Part shown: one piece after another, positions 23,210 to 37,018 of the stretch
Layout: each line of letters opens with the position of its first letter
Numbering within the stretch: the first letter of the stretch is position 1
Assembly: GCA_026214975.1 (NCBI GenBank)
Contig: CM047808.1
Span: forward strand, 2,842,073-2,906,072
Direction: 5' to 3'
From: Gentiana macrophylla
Lineage: Eukaryota; Streptophyta; Magnoliopsida; Gentianales; Gentianaceae
DNA length: 64,000 bases
Notes under the pieces: model-generated
What the model was told of the DNA's origin: nothing
Seen by the model: only the letters and a program-made list of their open reading frames with translations
The model's database searches: none
Made by a program: the position numbers and the translations under genes

Positions 23210-24870
23210 GTAATAGAAGCCTTCTATTTTAAATGGTTTATGATGTAGGGTTAAAATATTAGGAAACTAAAATAACGACCTTCAAATTTTATAATTTGTA
23301 TTGTGAAAGTAAATGAAATTTTACAATGGTTCATCATCAAATCCTACTTGATATGTCCAACCAATAAGATTTAAGCTATTTTTAGTAGACTCGTGTGTAT
23401 AAAAACCAAAAACCAATCGTATTTTTTCAATTTGATGACATGGTGGTCCAATAATTTGCTCCAGGACCACCATAAAATTACTACAAATTTTATGTTGGTC
23501 GAGGTGCAAATCCTAGTTGGTGTACCAAAACCAATAGAATTTCAATTTTTTAAAATGGGCCCATACCTGTAAAATCTTTTTGACCAACGTATTTCCTTGC
23601 AAGTGTTGACTTGTGGCTCAATACTTACACCTGGACCACCCTAAAATTAATGTAAAATTACTGATGAAATTTTATAACTTGTATGGTGAAAGTAAGAACC
23701 GTTGCCTCAGGAAAAGGATGATTATTTATTTCATAACTTGAACATACCTAATTCGCACGGTTTAATCTCCTTCTTATGAGGGCGGACGGAGCATATCAAT
23801 GAGGTCACGTGACTTCACTGAGATTCTTAATTTTTTTTAATATTAAAATGATGTAGTTTAATTGTTGAAAATGTAGTTTGAACGTTTGTGGATCCATAAA
23901 TTTGTTCTGGTGACACCACCGGAATAAATTCGTATATATAAAAAAAAAAATTTGTAATAACTGTCATCACGCATTATGTATATAAGCACCGACCATCACA
24001 TTTGTGGTGCTATTTACCTTTTGGTCTTTTTCTTTTCAGAGACTAATAAGGTTTATTACTTTAATTAAACATTTCTTTTGAAAATTTCACACCTTCTAAT
24101 TATGCCACTTTATTCTATGTCTTTTGCTTTCTATGTGGCTCTTATCTAATATTGTCTTCTAAAGGGAACAAATATTGAGCATTGAGTAAGACTCAGACTC
24201 AATTCTGAATTAGTCATGTCAGTAGTCTGGATATAAGAAGTGTAGATCAATAATAAAAGTAAGTTAGAATATAATCGTTGTACGAAGGTTAATATCAAAT
24301 GATACGACATGTATCATATCATTTTTTTTTCAATTCTATGTTTGCATAATAGAAGTGTATAAGATGAAGGATAGTAGAAATGAAGCGATAGATACGATGC
24401 ATGTCACTTTTTGCTTTTTTTATTTATTTATTACGGAAGCAGAATGCATGATAAATAATTAAAGGTTCAAACATTACAAATAAAACATTTATGACTATTT
24501 TCTCTATATTGCATCTGTTTTATTAACGATTTAACTAAATTTTCTTACTTTATAAATATAAATGATAGTCAAAAGGATATTTTGGTCATTTTGTTTTTAA
24601 AATTTATGATATTCTTTTACTTTCTTTATGTACGTGAAAACTTATCAAACGACTTATATTTTAGAACCGATATAGTACAATATTTCTATAATTGTTGTCT
24701 TATACAGTTTTTCTATAGTAATACTGACTCCTAAAATGATGTGATTTTTTGAATACTATAAGTTTGTATTTTTTTTATTGCTTAAAGCTCCTCATAGTTT
24801 TTCTACTATATGTTCATTTGTACGTATGGAGTGCGTAATAATGGGGGGAAAAAGATTTATATGAGCGTCT
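23210..24870. other. Gene-free stretch with partial duplication and MITE remnant
   Basis: A phrase of the type 'aattttataa(t/c)ttgtat(t/g)gtgaaagta' occurs near 23287 and 23672, and 'ggaccacc' blocks recur near 23462 and 23633, so part of the region is an imperfect duplication. At 23780-23945 'agggcggacgg' and later text look like a hAT MITE remnant. The rest is AT-rich and unassigned. Confidence 0.4.
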
Positions 24871-24872
24871 TT

Positions 24873-25207
24873 GTTAAAGATCAGCGTTCTGAGTTCCTAA
24901 AATCTATAATATTTATTAAGGAAGGTCTTCTTATATTTTTATATCAAGATTTCTCAGTGTGGGCTATATAAATGGCCAAATTAATTAGGCAAAGGACAAA
25001 CCAGCTCCAATAACAAAGAGGCCCAACACACGCATCACGTGCACAATATAAATGGAAATATATAATGTTTATATAGGTTCGAACTCGGCATCTTCCTGGC
25101 CTCGATACACACGTTAAAGATCGTTAAAGATCACCGATTCAGGGTTCTAAAATCTATAAATTTGTTAAGGAAGGTCTTACTATATTTCTTATATCAACAC
25201 ACGCTGA
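24873..25207. repeat. Two ~85-bp direct repeats 250 bp apart
   Basis: Copy 1 starts at 24873 and copy 2 at 25123. Both read gttaaagatca, then 'tctaaaatctataa'-like text, then 'ttaaggaaggtctt', then 'ttatatcaa'. The 165 bp between them include 'ggttcgaactcggcatc'. The layout would fit a very small LTR (TRIM-like) element or a simple duplication; clear TG...CA ends were not seen. Confidence 0.5.
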
Positions 25208-25209
25208 GG

Positions 25210-28028
25210 TAACCATATATGTACACACTAATTATATAAGTAAATTAAAAGCAGAAACTCCTTCAACACCTTTTTATTTTTTATTTTTTTTTGGACCACT
25301 AGAAAAGTCCTTTTAAATTCAGACAATTCATGGAGGAAACGTCTGCAATACTAAACAAACCCAAAGAATGATTAAATATTTGAATGTATGTAGGTTGTCT
25401 TTCGGTAATCGGAGGTTTCTAAGTCATTTATTGTATGCGGTCAGTTAATTCTGCCAAAAAAAAAAAAAAAAATTTACTTTGTAACTGTTATTTTTAGGGT
25501 CTAATAGATGAGATGAAGATGTTTAACGATTATTTTTATTAGCTGTGATGTATTGTTGTGAAGATCTAGAATCGGGGTTGTAATTTATTTGAAATCACTC
25601 TTTGTGATTGTAGTGTGTTAGATATGATACATGCTATGTACTATACAATCTCTTTGATAATTTCACCCACCTTATATCATTTTCATCATATCCTTAGCCC
25701 CGTTACAACCGGAAAAATACCTCATGATTGATGTTTAAGAATCAATATTATACAACATGTTTTATATCATTTATAATGATGTAGGACCATTAACCGGTTG
25801 GAAATGATGAAATCTACCAATTGGAATGATTCCGTGGGACCAAAACCAAGTCTCGCCGCTGCAGTTGTGCTTTGAATGAGCGTGGGATTATGAAACCGTT
25901 TTCAGACCATCTAGGTTGAATCTCATCCGAACCAAGCAATGGAAAGTTTCTAATCCACTTCGAAAGCTTCAATAAATCAAGCGACCAACCAAACTCTAAA
26001 GTTGATCACCCATATTATTAATCCCGGTATTACATCACCATAAACCCGATATTGCACTCTTCCGGAAATAGAATGTCTTACTCTAGCATGTAGTTACCAA
26101 ATGTCTACTAATATTATCCTTACCGATGGATAACCCACCACTAAATATTGTATACGAAGCAAGACATTGTCCATACGACCTCTTCATAACATCTTATCAT
26201 CAACTATCATTAATTTAGCAGTGATCGATAGATATGATGATATCAAACATTTGGCGGTCGATCAGTTCCAAAATTAACAACTGATGGTCTCTTTACTTCC
26301 ATAAGGAGCGCACTCTATCTATGTATGCTACCGATCCCTGAATGAGCCCAACGTGGACGAGATAGGGAACACAAAGCTAATTTTACCGCAACATCAAACA
26401 CCACACCCTTTAAAAAACATGCGTCTATAATCACATCAGAATTAAGATTAAATCCACAAATGGTCATCTTGTGATCCAATCCGATTTTCTCGTACTGAAA
26501 TTACTACGAGATCATCATATTAAATCGATAAATGTCCTACGTGATCACATCACATATAAGTGCAACGACTAAGTTATTAAACACAGACGGTCCAGATAAG
26601 ACGATCACACACTAAGTGTTTGGGGCACTAATTGTTGTTTGAATATAAGATCTCAAACTTTAATGAATTTCACCATGCACTTAATATTCAAGGATTATCA
26701 CCAAAATAATTCAATTCCTCTCGTACATAACTTTTATGCACCGTATGTGTACTATAGTCACATCACGAACCCTTAAAGATTTTTTATGATGTTCATTCAA
26801 AAGCATATTACTAAGCAAATAAAGGGATCAATATTAAATATTAATTTTACTAACTATTAAAAACAATACAATATTTGTCTTTCCCGACACCACTCCAAAC
26901 ATTCACTGATCATGATGTAAATTCATTATAATCAATCAATTATATAAAATCATGTCACGTAGTCTAGATAATTTGTATAGAATTTACAAACATTAATGCA
27001 ATTGAATTTGATGATAATAACTTACAAATATTGGAAGACAGGGGCAAAGATATACAAACACGCAACATAAGGGCCACAATTAAAGGGTAGTAGCTTTTAT
27101 TTTTTTTTCCCATTAAATGCAAGTACAGTAGTAAAGCATTGGTATAGTAGTAGTACACTCGTCATAAACATGAAACAAGGCCGTTTATACATTGAATGCA
27201 AACACTTTATAACAGAAGAAGAAAGATTTTTCACTAAATGCAACAAAATCCACATGAAAAAAAAAGATGCAACAATACTCACTTCTGTAATACTAGTAGA
27301 TTTTTTTGACTAAGTAGTTATTCCATATTAAATTAGATCTATTAGATGGATATGCACGTACACCACTCTATATACGCATTACAGCAGAATCGATTTTATG
27401 AAAATCGGTTCTGGATCATAGAATTGATTTTTGTAAGTGTATTGTAAGAACGTCCGACTTTGATAAAGTCAGTCCTATTTCCTTAATCTACGAAAATTAT
27501 GTTCTATGCTATCGAACCGGCTTTCACAATGTCTGTTCTGTTGTGGTGTACATAGAGGGTGATGCATGAGTAGATTGAACGTGGTGAAAAATGATAATTT
27601 TACACTATTTGCTGTACGTAAACAAATGAATGTGTAATTCAAATCATTTTATGCATTCTTCTCGAGTTGTGTTGTTTCGGAGTTATTTTCATTCATGTAG
27701 ATTTTAAATTTTCCAATCTGTTTTTTTACGGTTAAAAAAAAATGTAGTTAATGATTTGAATCTTATTAATTGATTCAAGATTTTACTCTTATACACTTTA
27801 AGTGATTGTTGGAGAATTTAATATTACACAATTATATTGTAAATAATGTAAATGTACAAACATCAAAAAGAAAATACGCCAGACACATATTTTGAGACTA
27901 TATTGTGAATAATGTAATTGTGCATGGACATGATTATTGTATCGTCTTCAATCATCTTGATATTTTTATATCTCATTTGTGTAATTTTTTTTTTGACATT
28001 TACAATCAATTTTTACTGTGTGTCAAAT
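25210..28028. other. Gene-free stretch, unassigned
   Basis: About 2.8 kb without a supportable ORF. 25800-26700 is less AT-rich than its surroundings and may be an old, decayed element, but no protein motif could be read on either strand. The part near 27370-27540 ('gtccgactttgataaagtcagtcc') is another copy of the dispersed aaagtc-type repeat family. Confidence 0.35.
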
Positions 28029-28074
28029 TGTTGAGAAATAATTATTTATGTACTAAGGGTAGAATGGTACTTTT
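28029..28074 (+). repeat. Inverted copy of the Copia U3 terminus
   Basis: 46 bases beginning tgttgagaaataattattta are identical to the first 46 bases of the minus-strand LTR at 50773-50728. Identity ends abruptly at 28074, after which gag-like sequence on the minus strand begins. Confidence 0.85.
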
Positions 28075-28213
28075 AAATTCCAACATTCTTGCTTCTGCTT
28101 TGCTATTGAAGAGATTTTCCAATGTGACCTAGATTCCCCTTGCTCTGAAACATCCAACAACCTCATGAAAGGCTTGCTCCGTTATTGAACTCATCAACCA
28201 TCCTATCAGTAGC
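28075..28213 (-). pseudogene. Copia gag fragment, distal part
   Basis: The minus strand reads LLIGWLMSSITEQAFHEVV followed by GCFRARG, a stop, then VTLENLF, close to the Copia gag consensus (DQLLIGWL...W.LE). It joins across the Tat insertion to the gag portion ending at 48973; removing one 5-bp duplication makes the reading DQLLIGW continuous. A TAG (tryptophan expected) and the abrupt U3 junction break it. Confidence 0.8.
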
Positions 28214-28838
28214 TGATATACCCGTATCGGAATGGGGCCCATTAGCGAAAATGGGCTATTATCTTGGCCCAACAAAGACGGATATTGGGCCTCTGTGTCT
28301 CTCTCTGACGGCGGCTCAACCATCTTCTATCCGCCAACGATGAGTTTGGATCTTGTCCGCCAATCATAGGTCGGACCCATCCTCGCCGTGTGATTTCCAA
28401 CCATATAGTCAAGTGATTTGAGGACAAGGCACAAGCGAGTCCGGCATTCGCCCGTAATCACCACTGGTCGCTACCCGCTAGTCGCCATATTTATCGATCC
28501 AGTTGGACAAAACAGCTGGCCACTTTTAACAGCTGGCCAGGACACTTGTAATGCATGCATACTTTCCTTAGCTATGTACTCTAGTTGTCTTGTCGATGAA
28601 CAGTAAACCGACTTACTTTTTAGCCTATAAATATGGGATCACAATGTAATAGAAAGCTAATCTCTGATCTCAAGCTCTAAGCTATAAATCTAATACAAGC
28701 AGACACACCCTACCAATTTGTCGAATCAATTACTGTTCTTCATCGCCACCGTATCTGCACCGTTGAAATCACTTATATCAGCCTTATATCCGCAAGATAA
28801 ACACTGTTACCTCAAATCTGGTGTTCAGCGCTACATCA
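28214..28838 (+). repeat. Tat element 5' LTR
   Basis: 625-bp LTR. A TATA box TATAAATA lies at 28626-28633, about 210 bp from the LTR end, so U3 is about 440 bp. It matches the 3' LTR apart from scattered small indels and substitutions. Confidence 0.93.
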
Positions 28839-28840
28839 GT

Positions 28841-28857
28841 TGGCTCCGTTACCGGGA
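28841..28857 (+). promoter_or_regulatory. Primer-binding site of the Tat element
   Basis: TGGCTCCGTTACCGGGA starts two bases after the LTR. It resembles the tRNA-Asp-type site TGGCGCCGTTGCCGGGGA with a few changes; the assignment of the priming tRNA is an inference. Confidence 0.7.
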
Positions 28858-29168
28858 AAGACGATCATCATTCAGCTTTTGGAGATCATTTGCTCCACCA
28901 CAAAGACGATTTCACGGTGTATCAGGCGAGGTTATCATCATTTTCAGTCTGTCGGTCACTAAAGTTTTGATCTTTTGGGATAATACAGCCCAGAAACCGC
29001 TGTTCTCCTCATCTCAACAACCCACACGAAAAAGATCACCAACTTCATCGCATACTCACTCTTGAGTCCATCTAAAATACCCAGGTTGGTTTATACACTC
29101 TTTTCGTCGGTTTCAGATATTCAAGTAAAGAAATTTTGGTTATTTAGCCGCAAACTACCTGGAGGACA

Positions 29169-30318
29169 TGACGGACGTTTTCTAGGCTATACAATCCTTA
29201 CCGGCAGTGTACCGGGTCAAATTGTAGTGCTAGTCTGGTGAGTCAGGTCGTATCCTCAGGGAAATGAAGGCATAATTCTAAGTGTGGTTAAACACCAAAA
29301 AGCTATTATTAACTCGATCTAAGTCGCAGTTTTATCAGTTTTATCGGGTTAGATCGTTAGATTAGTTAGATTGTTAGTAAAGCAGTAAATAAATATATAA
29401 ATATAAAAATAGATAATATATGTATTTTTGGATCTAGCCAAGAATACTTTCTTGAATTACGATCTCTTTTAGTAGAAATAAATGAGACAGATCTTTTCCT
29501 TGATGCAAGGAGGTCAATTATATATGAACCGGTGTACTCCTAAGCTAGACAACTCCTCCTCACACGAGCGTATGAAATTGTCATACGTCTAGTCATCTGT
29601 CCAATGTCATCTTAAGCATGGGTCACTCCCGTTTTGTCATTCGGCCAATTTTAAAATTGATTCATTAAACAGGTGATTTTAACGTAATAATATCGTGAGC
29701 ACAATTTTAATAAGATTTATCTCTCCCAAGATAAATCTGCCCCCGGGTAGGAAATCGGATTCCGTTGTCACGTTTTCACTCGGCCAATTTTACCCTCCGG
29801 TCTTTCTATTACGATCTCGTATTCTAATCGCGAGTTGTCAATTCATTAGATTACGTTTCTAGTAAAAATCGAGTGGCTAATTCAATTTTTACTTTCATTA
29901 AGTGCAAATAGAAAGAGATTCATTATAATTGGTTTTAATCATTATTACCAGAGTCAATCATCCAGATCTATAAAAAGATAACTAATTCGATTTATATCTT
30001 ATTTAGATATATTTTTAGCTTAACATCATTATTATAAGTAATATATAAATAAAAATAGAAATAATAAACATAATAACATTTAGAATATATTACCGATTAC
30101 AATTGTTGAAGCGGGAAGTCGTTTCACCGGATATAACATAACAAAGCTTGAAATCAACAATCTTCGATAATTATTCCGTAATTACAACGATCTTATAATG
30201 ACTTTATTTATATATATAAAAACATATATATACATACATACACAGACATATGTATATATAAGGGCCCCAAAAATAAAAATAAAAAAGAAGAAGAAAAGAG
30301 AGGAGATATATATCTATC

Positions 30319-30366
<48 letters not shown>

Positions 30367-31242
30367 GATCTAAAAAAAAAGAAGAAGAAGAAGAAGAAGG
30401 AGATGGACGAGAAGAAGGAGATGGGAAAGAAGAGGGAAATGGGAAAGAAGGGGGAAAGATTTTTGATGGATTTAGGGGGTATTTATAGGAAATCTTGATC
30501 CAGTATTGTCAAAAATTCGTCTATCTGTATCGCAGTTCAGTAAAATGGCCATATCTTGAGTTGTAAACCTCCGATTGACATGATTCAAGAGGCATTGGAA
30601 AGCTTATTTGAAGATCTACAACTTTCATGAAGGACTCTTCTTCAGAAAATATCTTTTTGATGGGCCATTCGCTCGTCGAAGATATTTCTCGATTTCCACT
30701 AAATCGAATCGATTAGCCACTTGACCACTTGACTTAATGATATTTGAGTTGTAGAAGTCCGATTGACGTGATTCAAAATGCGTTGGAAAGCTCTTTCAAA
30801 GATCTACAACTTTCATTAAGGACACTTCTTCAGAAAATGCCGTTTTAATGAGCCATTTGTTCGTCGAAGATATAATTCGTTTAGTAGTACCACTAACTAA
30901 CTTGGCCCACTTGACCACTTAAGTTAGTGGCACACTCTTATATCCCTAAAAATACCTCTTTTATGCCTCAAAACGTGTCATTACTCGGGATTTTGGTCAA
31001 CCTATAATTCTGCAATAAACCACCAAAATACCAAACGTAAATCCGACACGACACTCCGGTTACTAAACCGGTACAAAACTTATAAAAACTTATAAAAATA
31101 CGATAATTTATATAATAACCACTATTTATATATTTGGATAAAATTAAGTAATTATTGACTTAAATTGGTACAATAATGCTCAAAGTGGTATCAATATTGG
31201 GGTAAAATGTCGTAATAATGATCATTAATTTGTCTCTCATCA
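29169..31242 (-). repeat. Athila-like element 3' LTR
   Basis: On the minus strand it begins TGATGAGAGAC and ends ACGTCCGTCA. It includes (TA)n near 30328-30362 and a GA-rich run near 30370-30470. Two related segments ('ttgtagaagtccgattgacg' type, near 30570 and 30750) repeat inside the LTR. Confidence 0.92.
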
Positions 31243-31258
31243 CAACTCCCCACTTAGC
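31243..31258 (-). promoter_or_regulatory. Polypurine tract of the Athila-like element
   Basis: The minus strand reads gctaagtggggagttg directly before the 3' LTR. The purine-rich core AAGTGGGGAG suits plus-strand priming. Confidence 0.7.
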
Positions 31259-33113
31259 TTTTGGTCGTCCTCGAGCAAAACAAGCGATAAAACAAAATGA
31301 ATGAGAGATAAATTCATGAAGATATAAGATATAAGGGACAACCAGATGTTGCAACCATTAGAATTACAACCAGGCGTTAACCTCAATATAAATGTATAAC
31401 AGTGTGTGTGTGTGTGACAAGCCTTTTCAATTTCCACTATCCTCTCTTGAATAATTCAAGCAAACGCACAAATATCCATTCAGGCGAGTCTAATGACTTT
31501 CCTAGGTATAAGCGATAACGTTTCCACACAAAGTCCTTCCGTGTACTTATTAGGATAATCCCAAAAGTATATCATTCGGTTTATCTTGAGGATAGTCGAG
31601 GAAGATGACTAAGTTTTCAACCATATTTCCATTTTTTTTTTCATTTGTAGCATATGCCTTCATTCCCAGCAATAGGACGTTTCGTGATAACACCCTAGCT
31701 GGACTACTATCATCAGGCAGTCGGGAGCTTTTAAACCTCATAGTGATATAGGACGTTTCGTGATAACGCCCTACTGCACTCAAATCATTGGTAGCTACAA
31801 CCAACATATAGATAGTTCATCTTAATTTGGTATTCTTCTTTAACTTATATCCTTCCTATCACATTCAAACCTTCAGATATTCACAGTACACATTCAAAAG
31901 TTAGGTACTAAGTTACTGCAATTATCTATAGAATAACCACTAGGATCTTGAATGGATCTGATTTAAAATTTTCCGCTTCAATATCAAAGGCTTTACGTGA
32001 AGGAATTCATGTTACACAAATATATTTGGAATTACAATGCACTTACGGTTCACGTTGGTTATACACATCCAAATTGATCATTATATCTTCAAATCCATGA
32101 AATATATACCTTATACAATTTATTTTAATCAACTAAATAATGCTCGAAATAAAAATAAAAAACTAAGGGATTTATTGATACAAAATAAACATTAATTCCA
32201 TTGCTAGACCAACGACTCCACTCCCCACTTACGAACTTACATTGTCCTCAATGTAAAGTGAGTGTAAATAAGTTGTTGGGAAAGCAATGGTGCACTAAAA
32301 CAAGTCAAAACAAATACTCGGATGATATTAAAGGGTGGGTGGGTGGGTTAAAGTTATGACCTCCTCAATTCCATAGTATTTGAACTAATACATGTCACAC
32401 GTTATTTGAAATTTAAAACAGACTAGATCATGAAATGTAACGTATGGCAAAGTATTAACTCTGGGTCTTTTATACCCAGATCCTCAAGTGTTATTTCAAA
32501 TCGTTCGAACAACCTAAGTCCAAGAAATAATGCATTTGAATTTTTCTCTTTTTTCTCCATCGGGATTTTCGGATAACCACCTAATCATTCCCTTTTTTAA
32601 TGACATTCAAACATTCATCCTAAGACTTGGTGAAACAAAATGAAAATCAATCCGAAGTATTCGCAAAGTATCATCCAAAGTATGAGTAATTATTATATTT
32701 AACATTTTTATGGGCTGCCTCCGGGTAGCGCTTTTGGTTAACGTCGTTTGCTCGACACTTAAACAACCATAATGATGATGATTAACTAATATACTAAAAT
32801 AAAATAGGATACTTCTAAGAATTACTCACCAAAGCATGTAACAATTAAGCACACGAATCAACTAGAAATAAATGCTTAATGAGTAAATAGGAAGGATAGT
32901 ACCCGTTTTATAGTCTATAGCTAGCCTTTCTGCTCCGGTTTTCTAATGTACTGGTGCTGAGTCATCCTCACGCACCACATCCTCCTTCAATACCGGTCTC
33001 CAACAGAGGTTAGACAATTTCCACCAATCCAAACGATTCTTGACCTTTTCCTTTGATTTTCGAGCCTTCGGTTTGTGAGCTTTTACATTATTCTTTGAAG
33101 TCATCTTCTTCAA

Positions 33114-33341
33114 TTACTGTGTGTTAGTACGATCCACAACAAGGGGACACAAAGTGTCCATACAAGAACAAGATTCTAGTGTAGTGCATGGATATTTCAA
33201 TGAATTGTAAATGTTAAAGACAACGCGCTCATCATTAATTCCCAAACTAAGCTCTCCCTTATAAACATCGATCAAAGGGGTATTAATAGTTAAGTGCCGA
33301 AAAGTGTCAAGAAAACATGCATACCTCTTATCCAACTTCAT
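33114..33341 (-). pseudogene. Protease-region remnant of the Athila-like element
   Basis: A 75-residue reading frame with TPLIDVYKGELSLGINDERV resembles the region just downstream of the protease in Athila polyproteins (ALIDV.KGEL.LRV.DE). The protease active site and everything after it are missing. It follows the gag frame closely (stop at 33338), so it is probably the scar of a deletion removing protease to integrase. Confidence 0.6.
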
Positions 33342-35025
33342 CTTTTTATTTCCCTTTTTAGGGGAATGGGGAGTAATTCAAGATCAATTAAAGTAGGGTT
33401 AGAATGTATATACCCCTTACCCTTATAATTAGACGAAGTTAGTAAAGCTTCCTTGAATGATTGTGCCTTTTGAAGACATTGTGTGTTATCATTCTGTACC
33501 TTTTTCTTCAAAATATGCACTGGATATGGTGCTGCCCTATCAGATTGAATCGAGGTGAATTTGGGTTGAGCCGGATAAGGTTCGGTTTGAATTGGCCTTT
33601 CCAAACTTGATTCATTCTCAACATGATCATTGGTCAAGGTCCTACTCAATCTTGGATTTTTCAATATTCTAGGAACCTTGACCCATTCCTCATCCTTACT
33701 TCCAGGTTCAATATATACATTACGTCTTAGGAAATCTTCAATAATGTCCTCTTCCTCTTTAGATTCCATGTTTTTCTCATATTTACCATCTAAATCATTC
33801 TCTACTTCATTAATTCCGATGTTTTCTAATCCATTACTTCCACAGATCCTTCCACTTCTAGTAGTAATAATGTGATTACCTCTTTCGGTTTCTTTCAAGA
33901 TTACTTGGAAGCTCTCTCTGAGGTTTCTTGTTTTTACGTTCCTCTTCTCTACTCAAATGATATTCCAAATTCCGTAATGAAGCTTCTACAATTCTCATTA
34001 CGGTATCATGTCCACTTATAGATGTTTTCAACGTACTCATATCCTTAGTGATCTGCACTATAGAAGTCATCATGGTTTCCATATTTTGAGCTTGAGTTGA
34101 CATCATACCCATCAGATTTTCGATTAATTTCTCCCATTTATCAACTCCTTCAGGTTGAGTTGAACTTTGGGTGACTGGTATGCTTTGAGTGGTATGTTGT
34201 GGATACGGTCTAGGTAATGATTGTAGGTTCTGATTCGAGGTATCTCCTTGATAAACTTGATTATTATATGGATTTTTGTATTGAACTGGATACGGTGGTT
34301 GTCCTTGCTTACTAGGGTTTTCAGACCAACGAAAAGTAGGGTGATCTCTTCTAATAGCATTAAACGAGTTTGAATACGCGTTGTTCAAATTCCTATGCTG
34401 TTGTAAAAAAACTCACCTTTTCCCTTGAATATCATTCTGGTTCTTCCATCCCTAATGACACATTATCAAGACTTGAGTATTCATTCGATATGATATTTTC
34501 TGAGTTTATCGTTTTACTGGCTAATAAGCCGTCAAGTTTCCTACTCAAATTCTCCAAGTGTGCTAGAACTTCCGTATTCGATGTACTTTCTCCTGCAAAT
34601 GCTACTTTTCTTGTGCTAGAACCGGTTTCCCACATTCGATTGTTTTTGGAAATCTTTTCTATAGCATCGTAAACTATTTGGGCTTCACTCATCATTAACG
34701 AACCACCACATGCATAATCTACATCTGCACGTAAGTTTTTCCTTAATTTACGACAGAAAAGTTGGATTTGCATTTCTAAGGAATAACCATGATCGGGACA
34801 AGCTCTTAGTAGCTTTTTAAATCTTTCCCACGCATTCCCAAACGTTTCTTCAGATCCTTGTCTAAAATTAGCAATCTCAACTATTAATTCCAATTTTCTA
34901 CCAGGAGTAAAATACTGCTTTAAGAACTCGGTTTGAATATCCTCCCAACTAGTCAATGAATGATGTGGAAGTAGCAGAAACCAATCTCGTGCTCTTCCTT
35001 TTAAAGAAAAAGGAAACATAGACAT
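33338..35025 (-). pseudogene. gag of the Athila-like element, interrupted
   Basis: Three consecutive frame segments: 35025-34432 holds the retrotransposon gag domain (FPFSLKGRARDWFLLLP, then FLKQYFTPGRK and CPDHGYSLEMQIQLFCRKL); 34388-33876 is a Q/N/P-rich linker followed by a coiled segment (LIENLMGMMSTQAQNMETMM); 33898-33338 is the acidic C-terminal part. Frame breaks lie near 34400 and 33890. The conserved N-terminus upstream of 35025 is not continuous. It was probably a capsid-like protein that co-assembled with that of a complete relative; this is inferred. Confidence 0.82.
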
Positions 35026-35788
35026 CCTCGTTAATTCCCGATGAGCACCATGACTTTTGGTGTATTACACAATTCTTGAAAAGATAGAGATGATGATGTG
35101 GATCATCATCATCTTCTCTAGAAATTGGGCTCTTGTGTCAATTAAACCAAAAGATGAGATTTTATTTGAAATTAATTGCTCCTTTATTGGGTAAGCGAAT
35201 TGGATTATTAATCTGGTAACTTCTTACGGTCCGATCACATATAGGTCTCGGGTTAAGTTTGGTTTCGATTATGCTTATTCGATTCGATTATTTCTATTAT
35301 TCGATTACGTTATTAGGTTGAGGTAAATTTCGATTAAGGTTTTGGCCATGCCCTTGAGCATGAGCAATCCCTTGTTCAGTGTTTCACCAACGGTTTCGAC
35401 CATTTTCGTAACTCGATTTGACAATTCTTGTGGAATAGAAAATATCGAATAGAAAATAACACGAAATCGATAAAAAACCACATTTTTTTTCTCGGTAATT
35501 ACCGACTCCACTCGGTATTTACCGAGTGTAAAATTTTTATTTTTTTTTTCGAAATTGGTATCTTACCAATAGGTAGGTACCAACAAAAATAAACGAACCG
35601 CGTTTACTTTCTACTATCGAAAATAGAAAATAACTCGAAATTGGTAGAAGAAGAAAATTGGTAACTAAAAGAAGGTAGATACCAACGGAAAATAAAAATA
35701 GAAATGTGATAAGAAGAGTGTTGACTTATCCTCGAGAATTTTGAGCTAATACAAGTAGTAACTATAGACACAATGAATTAGCGTCGTT

Positions 35789-35806
35789 TCCCCGGCAACG
35801 GCGCCA
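35789..35806 (-). promoter_or_regulatory. Primer-binding site of the Athila-like element
   Basis: The minus strand reads TGGCGCCGTTGCCGGGGA six bases after the LTR end. It fits a tRNA-Asp primer, common in plant Gypsy elements, and fixes the minus-strand direction. Confidence 0.85.
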
Positions 35807-35812
35807 GAAAGC

Positions 35813-36952
35813 TGACGGACGTTTTCTAGGCTATACAATCCTTACCGGCAGTGTACCGGGTCAAATTGTAGTGCTAGTCTGGTGAGTCAGGTCGTATCCT
35901 CAGGGAAATGAAGGCATAATTCAAAGTGTGGTTAAACACCAAGAAACTATTATTAACTCGATCTAAGTCGCAATTTTATCAGTTTTATCGGGTTAGATCG
36001 TTAGATTAGTTAGATTGTTAGTAAAGCAGTAAATAAATATATATAAATATAAAAATAGATAATATATATATTTTTGGATCTAGCCAAGAATACGTTACTG
36101 AATTACGATCTCTTTTTAGTAGAAATAAATGAGACAGATCTTTTCCTTGATGCAAGGAGGTCAATTATATATGAACCGGTGTACTCCTAAGCTAGACAAC
36201 TCCTCTCTCACACGGCGTATGAAATTGTCATACGTCTAGTCATCATCTGTCAATGTCATCTTAAGCATGGGTCACTCCCGTTTTGTCATTCGGCCAATTT
36301 TAAGATTGATTCATTAAACAGGTGATTTTAACGTAATAATATCGTGAGCACAATTTTAATAAGATTTATCTCTCCCAAGATAAATCTGCCCCCGGGTAGG
36401 AAATCGGATTCCGTTGTCACGTTTTCACTCGCCAATTTTACCCTCCGGTCTTTCTATTACGATCTCGTATTCTAATCGCGAGTTGTCAATTCATTAGATT
36501 ACGTTTCTAGTAAAAATCGAGTGGCTAATTCAATTTTACTTTCATTAAGTGCAAATAGAAAGAGATTCATTATAATTGGTTTTAATCATTATTACGAGTC
36601 AATCATCCGGATCTATAAAAGATAACTAATTCGATTTATATCTTGGCTAGATATATTTTTAGCTTAACATCATTATTATAAGTAATATATAAATAAAAAT
36701 AGAAATAATAAACATAATAACATTAGAATATATTACCGATTACAATCATTGAAGCGGAATTCGTTTCCACGGATATAACATAACAAAGCTTCAAATCAAC
36801 AATCTTCGATAATTATTCCGCCATTACAACGATCTTATAACGACTTTATTTATATATATAAAAACATATATATACATACATAGACATATGTATATATAGG
36901 GCCCCAAAATAAAAAAAAAAAAGAAGAAGAGAAAAGAGAGAGATATATATCT

Positions 36953-37018
<66 letters not shown>

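Noticed and set aside
25070..25095. ggttcgaactc resembling a tRNA box B (possible SINE or tRNA)
   Set aside because: No matching box A at the right distance and no cloverleaf could be drawn.
28718..29065. 115-residue ORF after the Tat 5' LTR
   Set aside because: Begins within the LTR and crosses the primer-binding site and leader; the real gag start is at 37942 beyond the nested element.
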